Shown: positions 27,163 through 35,626 of the stretch, one piece after another | Position numbering within the stretch: the first letter of the stretch is position 1 | Layout of the letters: every line of letters starts with the position of its first letter | Assembly (NCBI RefSeq): GCF_001624705.1 | Contig: NZ_JSEO01000003.1 | Span: forward strand, 124,001 to 188,000 | Direction of reading: 5' to 3' | DNA from: Marinomonas sp. SBI8L | Lineage (GTDB): Bacteria; Pseudomonadota; Gammaproteobacteria; Pseudomonadales; Marinomonadaceae | Length of the DNA stretch: 64,000 nucleotides | Position numbers and translations under genes: made by a program | The notes under the pieces: generated by a model | The model's input: only the letters and a program-made list of their open reading frames with translations | What the model was told of the DNA's origin: nothing | Database searches by the model: none

Positions 27163-27935
27163 AACCAGTTTGTGTGGATTAGCTTGGCCGACATAAGTAG
27201 ACACATGGTAATCACCATAGGGCGTATTAATAGGTTCCCTTTGGTGACAACTAACCGAGAGCCAATCTGTGCGCCCAGCCATTGACCTGCGGCCATACAA
27301 AGCCCTAATCCCCATAATACATGTCCTGTAAATGAGAAAATCACTAATGATGCGACATTACTTGTTGCGTTTAATACCTTGGTGTTCGCCGTTGCTGAAA
27401 TAAGGTTCATGCCGGTTAGGCAAAGGTAAGCCGTAGTAAAAAAAGCGCCTGTTCCTGGGCCGATCAAACCATCATAAAAACCAAATGATGTACCAATTAT
27501 CAAGGCAAAAGCAAAGGTGGAAAACTGTACTTTACTACTGATAAGTGGCTGTAGTTTATTGAGAAATAGAAAGAAAATAGCTACTAAAATCAAAATGATA
27601 GGGACTGCTTTGAGCAGTAAGCTACTATCTAGATAGGCCACTAGAATAGTGCCTAAAACACTACCTATAGCTGTTGTGACTATGGCTGGAAATAGGGCTT
27701 TTAAATCGACTTTTCGTCGTTTTATAAAGTGGTATGAGGCTGATAAGGTTCCGGCGCAACCTTGTAATTTATTGGTTGCTAAAGCTTGAGCAGGTTCTAC
27801 ACCAGAAAATAAAAGTGCAGGTACTGTAATCAGGCCGCCACCTCCTGCAATTACGTCTATGATACCGGCTAAAAAAGCCACGCCAGTTAAAATAAGCAAG
27901 GTGCTTAGATTAAAATCGAAAAATATAAGATCCAT
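27159..27935 (-). CDS. TSUP-family (TauE/SafE-like) membrane transporter
   Basis: The 258-residue hydrophobic protein has about eight membrane segments and the family motif region 'GVAFLAGIIDVIAGGGGLITVPALL' near the N-terminus, with a repeat-like 'GPGTGAFFTTAYL' in the second half. TSUP proteins move sulfite, sulfonates or other organic anions across the inner membrane, often outward. No sulfur genes are adjacent, so the substrate is open. It converges on and slightly overlaps the LysR gene. Confidence 0.88.
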   Translation of the reverse strand: MDLIFFDFNLSTLLILTGVAFLAGIIDVIAGGGGLITVPALLFSGVEPAQALATNKLQGCAGTLSASYHFIKRRKVDLKALFPAIVTTAIGSVLGTILVAYLDSSLLLKAVPIILILVAIFFLFLNKLQPLISSKVQFSTFAFALIIGTSFGFYDGLIGPGTGAFFTTAYLCLTGMNLISATANTKVLNATSNVASLVIFSFTGHVLWGLGLCMAAGQWLGAQIGSRLVVTKGNLLIRPMVITMCLLMSAKLIHTNWF

Positions 27936-28012
27936 TTAATTGGGGTCCAGCTAGGAGGGTTTAGATAAGTCTATAAGGTAACATGAAACCTCTTATATTC
28001 TTGATCTAAAAT

Positions 28013-28050
28013 CAAAAAAAAGCCGCTACTTTCTAAGTGAAAGAGCGGCT
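28013..28050 (-). terminator. Terminator of glpD
   Basis: On the minus strand AGCCGCT and AGCGGCT pair, extended by CTTTC/GAAAG with one bulge, and the hairpin is followed by a run of at least seven U. It lies about 50 bases after the glpD stop. Confidence 0.85.
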
Positions 28051-28101
28051 ATAAAATGAACACTAGGTTCATAGAGAATGATCGAGTGAAGATCCTTCAA
28101 G

Positions 28102-29601
28102 TCATGCGGCAACAAGGCCTTGCTTAGCAAGGTATTGTTCAAGTTGGTTAGTCATTTCACTGCTAAACTCTAAACCTAATTTGGTACGGCGCCAGAGGAT
28201 GTCTTGGCTAGAGTAAGCCCATTCATGTTTCACTAAATAATCGACTTCTACTTGGTATAAATCGTTAGAAAAGTTTTGTCCCAATGCTTCCATTGAATTT
28301 GCATCTTTTAAGAAAGTTTCGCATAAGGTGCCATATGTGCTGGCATAGCGATAAGCAAGTTTCTTATTTAAAAAGCGATATTTACTTTGTAGTGATTCAG
28401 CGTAACCTTGAAGGCTAGTGTTTAAGTTTCCACCAGGTAGGCTACTTGTATCTGTCCACTCTTTACCCATATTCGGGTAATAGTTTTTTAGATCATCCAT
28501 GCAAGAAAGAGCAAGTTGGCGATAAGTTGTTATCTTGCCACCAAATACACTTAATAAAGGTGCCTTTCCTGCATCGTCTTCCACATGCAAAGTATAATCA
28601 CGTGTGACTGCTGATGGGTCGCTAGATTCATCTTCTAGGAGAGGTCGAACTCCTGAGTAGGACCAAACGATATCTTTGTTAGTAAGTTGTTTTTTAAAGT
28701 GTTGGTTGGCAACTGACAAAATATAATCTGCTTCATTTTGAGAGATGCTTACTTCTGATGGGTTACCAGTATATTCTTCGTCAGTTGTTCCTATTAAGGT
28801 GTAATCGTTACGGTATGGGATAGCGAAAACGATACGCTTATCTTCATTTTGCATGATAAATGCATTGTCTTGCTCGTATAGTTTAGGTACCACTATGTGG
28901 CTGCCTTTTATCATACGGATACTATACGGTGCTTTTCTTTCTACCTTAGTTTCAATAAATGACGATACCCAAGGTCCTGTTGCATTCACTAAACCTTTTG
29001 CGGTTACCGTTTCTGTTTCGTTAGATCCTGCCTTTTGAAGAGTGATTTCCCAGATGCCATTTTTACGTTTAGCACTAACGCATTTGCGTCTGTCATAAAT
29101 CTTAGCGCCATTGTTTTGAGCGCTTAAAGCATTAATAACAACTAATCTAGCGTCATCAACCCAGCAGTCTGCATATTCAAAGCCTTTAGTGATTTCACTT
29201 TTTAGTGGGCTAGTTCTGTCGTACTTAACACCATGAGAACCGCTTAATGCTTCTCTCTTTCCTAAGTGGTCATAAAGAAATAAACCGATGCGAATTAACC
29301 ATGCTGGTCTAAGGTGTGGTCTATGTGGCATTTGAAAGCGAAGTGGTGTCACTATATGCGGCGCTACTTTTAATAGTACTTCGCGTTCGTTTAATGCTTT
29401 TTTAACTAAGCCAAACTCATAGTGCTCTAAATATCTTAGGCCACCATGAATGAGTTTACTGCTATTTGATGATGTGGCGCTTGCTAGGTCATTCATTTCG
29501 CAAAGTGCAACAGATAGGCCTCGGCCAGCAGCGTCAGCAGCGATGCCTGTGCCATTAATACCGCCACCTACAATAAAAAGATCAAAGTTTGTTTCTGGCA
29601 T
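28102..29601 (-). CDS. glpD: Aerobic glycerol-3-phosphate dehydrogenase
   Basis: The 499-residue FAD enzyme begins with 'DLFIVGGGINGTGIAADAAGRG', the GlpD dinucleotide-binding motif. It continues with 'NSSKLIHGGLRYLEHYEFGLV', 'NATGPWVSSF' and 'YSGVRPLLEDESSDPSAVTRDY', all typical. It oxidises glycerol-3-phosphate to dihydroxyacetone phosphate at the inner membrane, feeding electrons to quinones. A GlpR-like operator lies 51 bases upstream of its start, and glpR is the next gene upstream on the same strand. Confidence 0.95.
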   Translation of the reverse strand: MPETNFDLFIVGGGINGTGIAADAAGRGLSVALCEMNDLASATSSNSSKLIHGGLRYLEHYEFGLVKKALNEREVLLKVAPHIVTPLRFQMPHRPHLRPAWLIRIGLFLYDHLGKREALSGSHGVKYDRTSPLKSEITKGFEYADCWVDDARLVVINALSAQNNGAKIYDRRKCVSAKRKNGIWEITLQKAGSNETETVTAKGLVNATGPWVSSFIETKVERKAPYSIRMIKGSHIVVPKLYEQDNAFIMQNEDKRIVFAIPYRNDYTLIGTTDEEYTGNPSEVSISQNEADYILSVANQHFKKQLTNKDIVWSYSGVRPLLEDESSDPSAVTRDYTLHVEDDAGKAPLLSVFGGKITTYRQLALSCMDDLKNYYPNMGKEWTDTSSLPGGNLNTSLQGYAESLQSKYRFLNKKLAYRYASTYGTLCETFLKDANSMEALGQNFSNDLYQVEVDYLVKHEWAYSSQDILWRRTKLGLEFSSEMTNQLEQYLAKQGLVAA

Positions 29602-29651
29602 TGCTCAATCCCACATATCAATATTAGTAAACTTGGTCATTCTTGAATAAT

Positions 29652-29671
29652 AATGTTCAAAAACGAACATT
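29652..29671. promoter_or_regulatory. GlpR operator upstream of glpD
   Basis: AATGTTCAAAAACGAACATT is an inverted repeat of ATGTTC half-sites with one unmatched position. It agrees with the known GlpR operator pattern of enterics (ATGTTCG...CGAACAT) and lies between glpR and glpD. Confidence 0.8.
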
Positions 29672-29751
29672 TGATATCGAAAGAGTAAAGCAAGCTTGTT
29701 CATTTCGCAAGTTTGCTTTACTAAAAAGGTGAAATTGTTAGGTGATTATCG

Positions 29752-30531
29752 CTATTTAGCGTTTACAGGTTGGCATAATGTTAGGGCAACATCATGCTCG
29801 TTGAGAATTTTTTGAATGGCTTCGGGAGGCTTAACATCAGTAAATAAGGTGTTTACTTGGCTGATGCTGCCAAGCCTTACCATAGCATTACGGCCAAATT
29901 TAGCGTTATCTGCCGCCAGAAATACAGTGCGAGAATTGTTAATAATGCTTTGCGCTACTCTGACTTCTTGGTAATCATAATCAAGTAAAGAGCCATCTTG
30001 AGGGTCCACGCCACTAATCCCTATGATGCCGTAATCAACACGGAATTGATTAATAAAGTCGAGTGTCGCTTCACCAATGACGCCACCATCTCTGGAGCGG
30101 ACTGTGCCGCCTGCAATGATAACAGTAAAGTCATCTTTGCTACTTAGTATGCTGGCAACATTTAGGTTGTTAGTGATTACTTGCAAACCTGTGTGGTTAA
30201 GTAGTGCCTTTGCAACTGTCTCTGTTGTTGTGCCTATGTTAATGAATAATGAGGCATGATCAGGGATCTCTGATGCAATTTTTTGTGCTATGGCTTGCTT
30301 GGCATCGAGCTGTAAAATTTGGCGAGTAGCATAGGCAACATTGGTTGTGCTTGAGTCTATGCTGGCACCGCCATGATGGCGACGAATTTTATCCGCATCG
30401 GCAAGGGTATTTATGTCTCTGCGTATGGTTTGAGGGGTGACGTTAAAGTGTGCTGAAAGCTCATCAATAGTTACATAACCACGTTCTTTGACAAAGAGTG
30501 TGATTTTTTCATGTCGAGTTTGTTGACCCAT
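29752..30531 (-). CDS. glpR: Glycerol-3-phosphate regulon repressor GlpR (DeoR family)
   Basis: The 259-residue protein has an N-terminal DeoR helix-turn-helix ('[33 protein letters not shown]') and the sugar-phosphate-sensing domain with '[15 protein letters not shown]' and '[13 protein letters not shown]'. GlpR represses glycerol genes until glycerol-3-phosphate binds. The surrounding ATGTTCG repeats, upstream of glpD and between glpR and glpK, support this identity over other DeoR members. Confidence 0.92.
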   Translation of the reverse strand: MGQQTRHEKITLFVKERGYVTIDELSAHFNVTPQTIRRDINTLADADKIRRHHGGASIDSSTTNVAYATRQILQLDAKQAIAQKIASEIPDHASLFINIGTTTETVAKALLNHTGLQVITNNLNVASILSSKDDFTVIIAGGTVRSRDGGVIGEATLDFINQFRVDYGIIGISGVDPQDGSLLDYDYQEVRVAQSIINNSRTVFLAADNAKFGRNAMVRLGSISQVNTLFTDVKPPEAIQKILNEHDVALTLCQPVNAK

Positions 30532-30592
30532 TCTGTCAAAGGCTCCTAATTTTATGACTTGCCAATGAAGGCAGTTGTGGTTTTAATATAAA

Positions 30593-30628
30593 GGATTCAA
30601 AGACGAACATTAAATGTTCGAAATATTG
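30593..30628. promoter_or_regulatory. GlpR operators in the glpR-glpK divergent spacer
   Basis: One site, ATTCAAAGACGAACAT, runs into a second overlapping site, CGAACATTAAATGTTCG (30604-30620), followed by a weaker half. They lie between the divergent start codons, so one cluster can control glpK and glpR itself. Confidence 0.75.
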
Positions 30629-30683
30629 TAAACTCTTTCATACTTACTTAATTAAATATGAAACTTGCCCATAGAGACTCACC

Positions 30684-32168
30684 ATGACTAATTATATTCT
30701 AGCAATTGATCAGGGAACCACTAGCAGTAGAGCCATAGTGTTCGATGCAAAAGGTAAGCGCATTGGGCAAGCTCAACAGGAGTTTAACCAAATATTTCCG
30801 CATGACGGATGGGTTGAACATGATCCTGAAGAGATTTGGCAATCAAGCTTAAATGTTTGCCGAACTGTACTCAAGGATACAGGGTTAACTGCTCAAGATA
30901 TAGCCGCGATAGGAATTACTAACCAGAGAGAAACGACTGTTCTTTGGGATAAAAATACAGGTAAGCCAGTTTATAATGCGATTGTGTGGCAAGACAGAAG
31001 AACGAGCCAATATTGCCAGACTTTAACGGATCAAGGTTGGCAGGATAAAGTTCAAGCTAAGACGGGGCTGTTAATTGACCCTTATTTCTCTGCCACAAAA
31101 ATCAAGTGGATTTTGGATAATGTTGAAGGCGTTAAAGCGAGAGCTGAAGCTGGCGACATTGTGTTTGGTACGATTGATTCTTTCTTGTTATGGCACCTTA
31201 CATCAGGCGAATCTCATAAAACTGATGCCACTAATGCCGCAAGGACAATGGCATTCAATATCCATAGCCAAGAGTGGGATGATGAGCTCATTGAGGTCAT
31301 GGGGATTGGTGATGTTAACTTTCCTGAAGTTATGGATTGTAGTGCGGATTTTGGTATCACATCGAGTGACTTGTTTGGTGCGCCTATTCCTATTACTGGT
31401 ATGGCAGGAGACCAGCAAGCCGCTCTAATTGGTCAGGCTTGTTTTGAAAAAGGTATGGTGAAAAGTACCTATGGAACGGGCTGTTTCATGATTCTAAATA
31501 CAGGCGATGAAGCGCTTAAATCTGAGCATAAAATGCTAACCACTGTCGGTTATCGCCTTGATGGTAAAGTTACTTATGCCCTTGAAGGTAGTATCTTTAT
31601 TGCGGGCGCCGCTATCCAATGGTTACGAGATGGCTTGAAACTTTTCAACGATGCAAAAGAAACAAAAACCTTAGCTGAGCAAGCTAGAAACCAAGATTCT
31701 GTTTATCTTGTACCTGCTTTTACGGGTTTAGGTGCCCCTTACTGGGACCCTGATGCGCGTGGAGCCATGCTTGGTCTAACCCGTGATACAAGTGTTGCAG
31801 ACATAGTAAGTGCTGGCTTACGTTCTGTTTGTTATCAAACTAAGGACTTAGTGAATGCCATGGAAAAAGATGGCGCTGTATTTAGCTCATTAAGAGTTGA
31901 TGGTGGCATGGTGGTGAATGATTTGGTTGTACAATTTTTGGCTGACATCCTAGGAGTGAAAGTTGAGCGACCAAAAGTAACAGAAACAACAGCATTGGGT
32001 GCTGCATTTTTGGCAGGTTTAAAAGTTGGGGTCTATTCTTCCTTAGAGGAAATTACATCCTTATGGTGGTCAGATAAGGCGTTTGAGAGTGAAATGCCTG
32101 AGACTCAACAAAAAGCTCTCTATCACGGATGGCTAGGCGCTGTTAATAGGGTGAAAACGAAAGATTAA
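30684..32168 (+). CDS. glpK: Glycerol kinase
   Basis: The 494-residue FGGY kinase begins '[18 protein letters not shown]' and contains '[11 protein letters not shown]', '[12 protein letters not shown]', 'WQDRRT', '[13 protein letters not shown]' and 'STYGTGCF', the standard glycerol kinase set. It phosphorylates glycerol to glycerol-3-phosphate, the substrate of GlpD. It is preceded by GlpR operators. The glycerol facilitator gene glpF, often just upstream, is not here. Confidence 0.95.
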   Translation: MTNYILAIDQGTTSSRAIVFDAKGKRIGQAQQEFNQIFPHDGWVEHDPEEIWQSSLNVCRTVLKDTGLTAQDIAAIGITNQRETTVLWDKNTGKPVYNAIVWQDRRTSQYCQTLTDQGWQDKVQAKTGLLIDPYFSATKIKWILDNVEGVKARAEAGDIVFGTIDSFLLWHLTSGESHKTDATNAARTMAFNIHSQEWDDELIEVMGIGDVNFPEVMDCSADFGITSSDLFGAPIPITGMAGDQQAALIGQACFEKGMVKSTYGTGCFMILNTGDEALKSEHKMLTTVGYRLDGKVTYALEGSIFIAGAAIQWLRDGLKLFNDAKETKTLAEQARNQDSVYLVPAFTGLGAPYWDPDARGAMLGLTRDTSVADIVSAGLRSVCYQTKDLVNAMEKDGAVFSSLRVDGGMVVNDLVVQFLADILGVKVERPKVTETTALGAAFLAGLKVGVYSSLEEITSLWWSDKAFESEMPETQQKALYHGWLGAVNRVKTKD

Positions 32169-32237
32169 AAAAATTACGTTTCTATACAGCTTTTCGCTTG
32201 TTTCAAAACTGACTTATGGCTAACGTTAGTTCATGGC

Positions 32238-32258
32238 GGCTCTTTTTCTTAAAGAGCC
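32238..32258 (+). other. Stem-loop between glpK and the 95-residue gene
   Basis: GGCTCTTT and AAAGAGCC form a perfect eight-base stem around TTCTT. A terminator-like T tail is weak (AAAGTTGCTTTT). It may end the glpK message or shape the leader of the next small gene. Confidence 0.4.
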
Positions 32259-32288
32259 AAAGTTGCTTTTAATTGGTGAGAGATAAAT

Positions 32289-32576
32289 ATGGCGAACAAA
32301 TTTGAGCCAGTTCAGGCAGATGATTTTATGAAATTCGGCGGCGAGCGCCCAAGTTATTTGTTGATAGAAGATGAACTCATGGCATTGGGTGGACTTGGGG
32401 TAACAGGGAATCAGTTTAAGAAAGAAGTACTTAAAGCGGCTGGATGGACTGGTGGCGCTTTAACAACATATGCGCAAAGACCTGCAGTTGCTGCAGCTTC
32501 TTTTAATAAGATTAGAGAAATACTCGAAAAAGGTGTTGCTGACGGTGGCGCGTTAAAAGCGTCTTTAGAAGGCTAA
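32289..32576 (+). CDS. Small hypothetical protein (95 residues)
   Basis: I do not recognise this protein. It is soluble, with no signal peptide or membrane segment, and has a glycine-rich middle ('ALGGLGVTGNQF', 'AAGWTGGAL') and a helical C-terminal half. A clear ATG and regular codon use within a gene-sized frame followed by a strong terminator argue that it is real. It lies 120 bases after glpK in the same direction, but nothing ties it to glycerol metabolism. Confidence 0.6.
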   Translation: MANKFEPVQADDFMKFGGERPSYLLIEDELMALGGLGVTGNQFKKEVLKAAGWTGGALTTYAQRPAVAAASFNKIREILEKGVADGGALKASLEG

Positions 32577-32610
32577 TCTATAATTACTAGCCTTTAGTAA
32601 TATCTATTTA

Positions 32611-32640
32611 AAACCATCATTTTTCAATGATGGTTTTTTT
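32611..32640. terminator. Bidirectional Rho-independent terminator
   Basis: AAACCATCATT and AATGATGGTTT pair around a TTTC loop and run into seven or more T. It separates the 95-residue gene from the convergent DUF501 gene. Confidence 0.88.
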
Positions 32641-32644
32641 GTGT

Positions 32645-33160
32645 CTACTTCTCCGCATCGGCAATGGCTTTGATGCCATATTCAGCGTCAAGAATTCTAC
32701 CAATCGCATTATCGCCAACCAGATGGTGTGCGTATTGCATGTGTAGGCAACGAACTTGGTCCCAGCTTTTGATTCCACCAATTCCCAAATTTTCGAATAA
32801 AGGTGTAAAGCCTTTTTCTTCTATGATGGCTTTATGTTCTGCTGTCATTCCTTCCCAGCGTCTTGCAATATAGTCACGGTGTGACTTGTGATGTGCCTCT
32901 TTTAGCTCTGGGTCATCCTGTATTCTTTGCTCTAACTCTTTTACGACACCTTGGCTTTCAATTTTAGCCAATGCTTTATCTATGGCTTTACTTGATAGCC
33001 AGAATAAAGTTGGGAAAGGTTGATCAAACACCCAGCTTTGCATTTGCAAAGATTGGGGAATACCAGCAGGTGAGTAGTGGGCTATTTTGGCTATACCATT
33101 AGGAGTACGGCCAATTTGATCCGTAATTATGGCAATGTCTTTTTCGCTTAGATGGGTCAT
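32645..33160 (-). CDS. DUF501 family protein
   Basis: The 171-residue protein has 'GRTPNGIAKIAHYSPAG', 'PFPTLFWLSSKAIDKALAKIE', and late 'GIGGIKSWDQVRCLHMQYAHHL', a spacing and set of motifs that fit the DUF501 family (PF04417), cytoplasmic proteins of unknown role. Conserved Cys and His in 'CLHMQYAHHL' may bind something. The PilZ-like gene is ten bases upstream in the same direction, so the two probably form an operon. Confidence 0.8.
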   Translation of the reverse strand: MTHLSEKDIAIITDQIGRTPNGIAKIAHYSPAGIPQSLQMQSWVFDQPFPTLFWLSSKAIDKALAKIESQGVVKELEQRIQDDPELKEAHHKSHRDYIARRWEGMTAEHKAIIEEKGFTPLFENLGIGGIKSWDQVRCLHMQYAHHLVGDNAIGRILDAEYGIKAIADAEK

Positions 33161-33170
33161 AGATTATTTA

Positions 33171-33581
33171 TTAGGCTGTAAATGCGGGGAAGGATGCGGC
33201 AAATTTTTGAATCCATTCTGCTGCTGCATCATTAAAGTTTAATCTTCGTCCTTGTTGTTTTGCTTGTCGTCGATAGTGCTCAATATGGGAGAGTTGCTCA
33301 ACCATTCGAACGCAGTAACAATCATCTTTACAAGGGAACTCGATAGCAATACGGAACTCATCTGCTTCTTTATCACACCATACTATGCGTCCAGTGACAC
33401 AAAAGTTGGGGTCAATTTCAGCGAGTTTTAATTGCACACACTGGCCAGGATTATAAGCTTGAGATGTCAAACAAATAATGCCGGCAAACCCTTTATTCTC
33501 CAAATCATTTGCTTGGAAAAATTGGGTCTCCACTTCTTCTATGTGAAGTGGTATGTCTTTAGGATGCGCTACAAATTCCAT
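33171..33581 (-). CDS. PilZ-like domain protein
   Basis: The 136-residue protein has a beta-rich core reading 'PGQCVQLKLAEID...VTGRIVWCDKEADEFRIAIEFP', the layout of a PilZ barrel (pG..v.l..., v.GrVvW, ...y.iGieF). I do not see the usual RxxxR cyclic-di-GMP-binding motif at the N-terminus, so binding is uncertain. It shares an operon with the DUF501 gene. Confidence 0.5.
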   Translation of the reverse strand: MEFVAHPKDIPLHIEEVETQFFQANDLENKGFAGIICLTSQAYNPGQCVQLKLAEIDPNFCVTGRIVWCDKEADEFRIAIEFPCKDDCYCVRMVEQLSHIEHYRRQAKQQGRRLNFNDAAAEWIQKFAASFPAFTA

Positions 33582-33881
33582 AAGGACGTGCCAAAAAGTT
33601 ACTCAGATGTATAGGTTATCGACCAAAATACAAAAGTATTAAAAAAGAATGGGAATTGTACGCTTTTCACGCTATCTGTACAGAGTAAAATCAGCATAAT
33701 ATTCGTTAATGAAGCTATTCTTTTAAAGATTCGATTCTCTTTTTTCGTTTAGCTTAAATAGAAAGAGGCGAATCCAATTTTAATTATTTGTACTTGCTCT
33801 TAAATTCTTCTTATTAAATATAATGAAGCAGTAAATATGCCATTTATGGATATAAATTCATAAAAAGTGAAAATACCTAGT
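33582..33881. other. Non-coding spacer with an imperfect stem-loop
   Basis: About 300 AT-rich bases contain no supported gene. The only structure I see is an imperfect hairpin at 33728-33774 (GATTCG/CGAATC and CTCTTT/AAAGAG around a 19-base loop), possibly at the end of the MocR-type message or in the PilZ leader. Confidence 0.4.
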
Positions 33882-35294
33882 TTAATGGCTTAAACGTTTT
33901 GCCATCTTCCCTAGCAAGCGCAATGCTCCTTCAATACGGTTATCCCAGTTTATAGCGTAGTTGATTCTGAGGTGATGATTGAAGCTGTGGCTTAAGCTAA
34001 AGGCTAGCCCTGGAATGGTGCCTATCCCTTGTTCAATAGCGGCTTTGTGTAATGTTAGAGCGTCTATTTCAGGAGGTAAGCTTATCCAAAGCAAAAAGCC
34101 CCCTTTAGGGTCTGAGGTGTAGGTGCCTTCGGGAAAGTATTTATTAATACTATGCTGACAACGGCGTAAATTTTCCTCATAGGTGTGCCTTGTTTTCCGT
34201 AAATGTCTATCATATGCCCCATTTTCCAGAAAATTGGCAATTGCTCTCTGAGTTAGGGTTGGAATAGCTAAAGACTCTACGTAGGCATGTTGTTCTATTT
34301 GCTGTTGATATTTGGCGCCAATAATCCAACCAATGCGAAAGCCTGGGGCAATACTCTTAGAGAATGAGCTGCAATAAATAACCTCAGCTTGAGAGTCTTC
34401 TGCTTTTAAGGCCTTGGCTCTAGTTTCACAGTAGCTAAGTTCGCCATAAACATCATCCTCAATTAAGGTGACTTCTTGTTGTTGGCAGAGCTTTATTAGG
34501 CGGGTTTTGGCTGATTGAGAAAGCGTTGCGCCAGTCGGATTTTGATTGCTTGGGGTTACAACACAGGCTTTTACTTTCCATTGGGCTAAAACTTGTTCAA
34601 GGGCATCTAAATCTATGCCTGACTGTGAATCACAAGGGATTTCAATCGCTTTCAATTTTAACTCATCAACCGCTTGCAGTAGGCCATGATAAGTTGGCGT
34701 CTCAATAATAATAGTATCGCCAGGAACTGTAATGGCTCTTAATGCCAATATCATGGCATTTTGGCAACCTAAAGTGATGGTAATATCATCAGGTTGAACA
34801 TTACAGCCCGCATCTAACATGCGAATTGCAATTTGTCGTCTTAGATTTAACGAACCTGGTGTGAACTCATAAGCGGCGCAAATTTCTGGCTCTAGTCTCA
34901 TTAAACGCCCAACAGACTTTTGCAGTTGTCTGATAGGTAAAAACTGAGTGTGTGGGATGGCTGCGCCAAATTGAATGATATCCGGTCTTTGAGAGGCATG
35001 GAGTAGTGAACGAATCAGTTCAGGGACGGATTCTTGTGCTTGGCTTGGTTTAAACTGTGGTGTGGACTCTGGCAGAGGAAGATTGTCTTGTACAAAGTAG
35101 CCTTTTTGCGGCCTTGCTTTAACCACACCTCTGTCTTCTAACAAACTATAGGCTTGTAAAACAGTTGCTACACTCACGCTCATTTGTTTACTAGACTTAC
35201 GTACAGAAGGAATTTTAGTGCCAGGTAAAAACACCCCTTCTTGTATTTGTAGTTCTACTTGATCTGCGATTTTCTCGTAGAGAGGTTGTTCCAT
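33882..35294 (-). CDS. MocR-type regulator: GntR helix-turn-helix fused to a PLP-dependent aminotransferase-like domain
   Basis: Residues 1-75 form a GntR winged helix ('PLYEKIADQVELQIQEG', 'SVSVATVLQAYSLLEDRG'). The rest is a fold-type I aminotransferase-like domain with the PLP lysine in 'SSFSKSIAPGFRIGW'. MocR proteins sense PLP or amino-acid-related ligands and usually regulate a divergent gene. I chose the ATG at 35294, where homologues start; an upstream frame extension to 35384 adds 30 residues unlike the family. The divergent neighbour is a chemoreceptor, with repeated TTTTGTAAC motifs in the spacer. Confidence 0.85.
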   Translation of the reverse strand: MEQPLYEKIADQVELQIQEGVFLPGTKIPSVRKSSKQMSVSVATVLQAYSLLEDRGVVKARPQKGYFVQDNLPLPESTPQFKPSQAQESVPELIRSLLHASQRPDIIQFGAAIPHTQFLPIRQLQKSVGRLMRLEPEICAAYEFTPGSLNLRRQIAIRMLDAGCNVQPDDITITLGCQNAMILALRAITVPGDTIIIETPTYHGLLQAVDELKLKAIEIPCDSQSGIDLDALEQVLAQWKVKACVVTPSNQNPTGATLSQSAKTRLIKLCQQQEVTLIEDDVYGELSYCETRAKALKAEDSQAEVIYCSSFSKSIAPGFRIGWIIGAKYQQQIEQHAYVESLAIPTLTQRAIANFLENGAYDRHLRKTRHTYEENLRRCQHSINKYFPEGTYTSDPKGGFLLWISLPPEIDALTLHKAAIEQGIGTIPGLAFSLSHSFNHHLRINYAINWDNRIEGALRLLGKMAKRLSH

Positions 35295-35626
35295 AATAAG
35301 TCTAAAAAGAGCTGCAAGGATAAGGATGTCAAATTTAACAGAATGGGGCCAGTAAGCAAAATAATTCGAATTAATACTGACCAAGAGGTTAGTTTGTAAT
35401 ATTAAAAGTGTTAACCTAGTTTTGTAACTGTTTTAAATAAAAATCAGTGTTTAAAAGCGACCTTACTTTACATTTTGTAACCATGTAAGGACTTTGTAAG
35501 GTAATTGGTTGATTAATTTCACATTATTTGTGATAAGTCATGTATAGAAAATATAGTGTTAGCCTTTATTAAAACCATAAAAGCGTGATGCACATCAAAT
35601 GTTTTGTAATAAATTGGGGTGAGATA
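35295..35626. other. Divergent spacer with repeated TTTTGTAAC motifs
   Basis: Between the MocR-type gene and the chemoreceptor gene I see TTTTGTAAC at 35420-35428 and 35473-35481 and the related TTTGTAAG at 35493-35500, all in the same orientation. MocR proteins commonly bind direct repeats. No gene is supported in these 332 bases. Confidence 0.4.
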
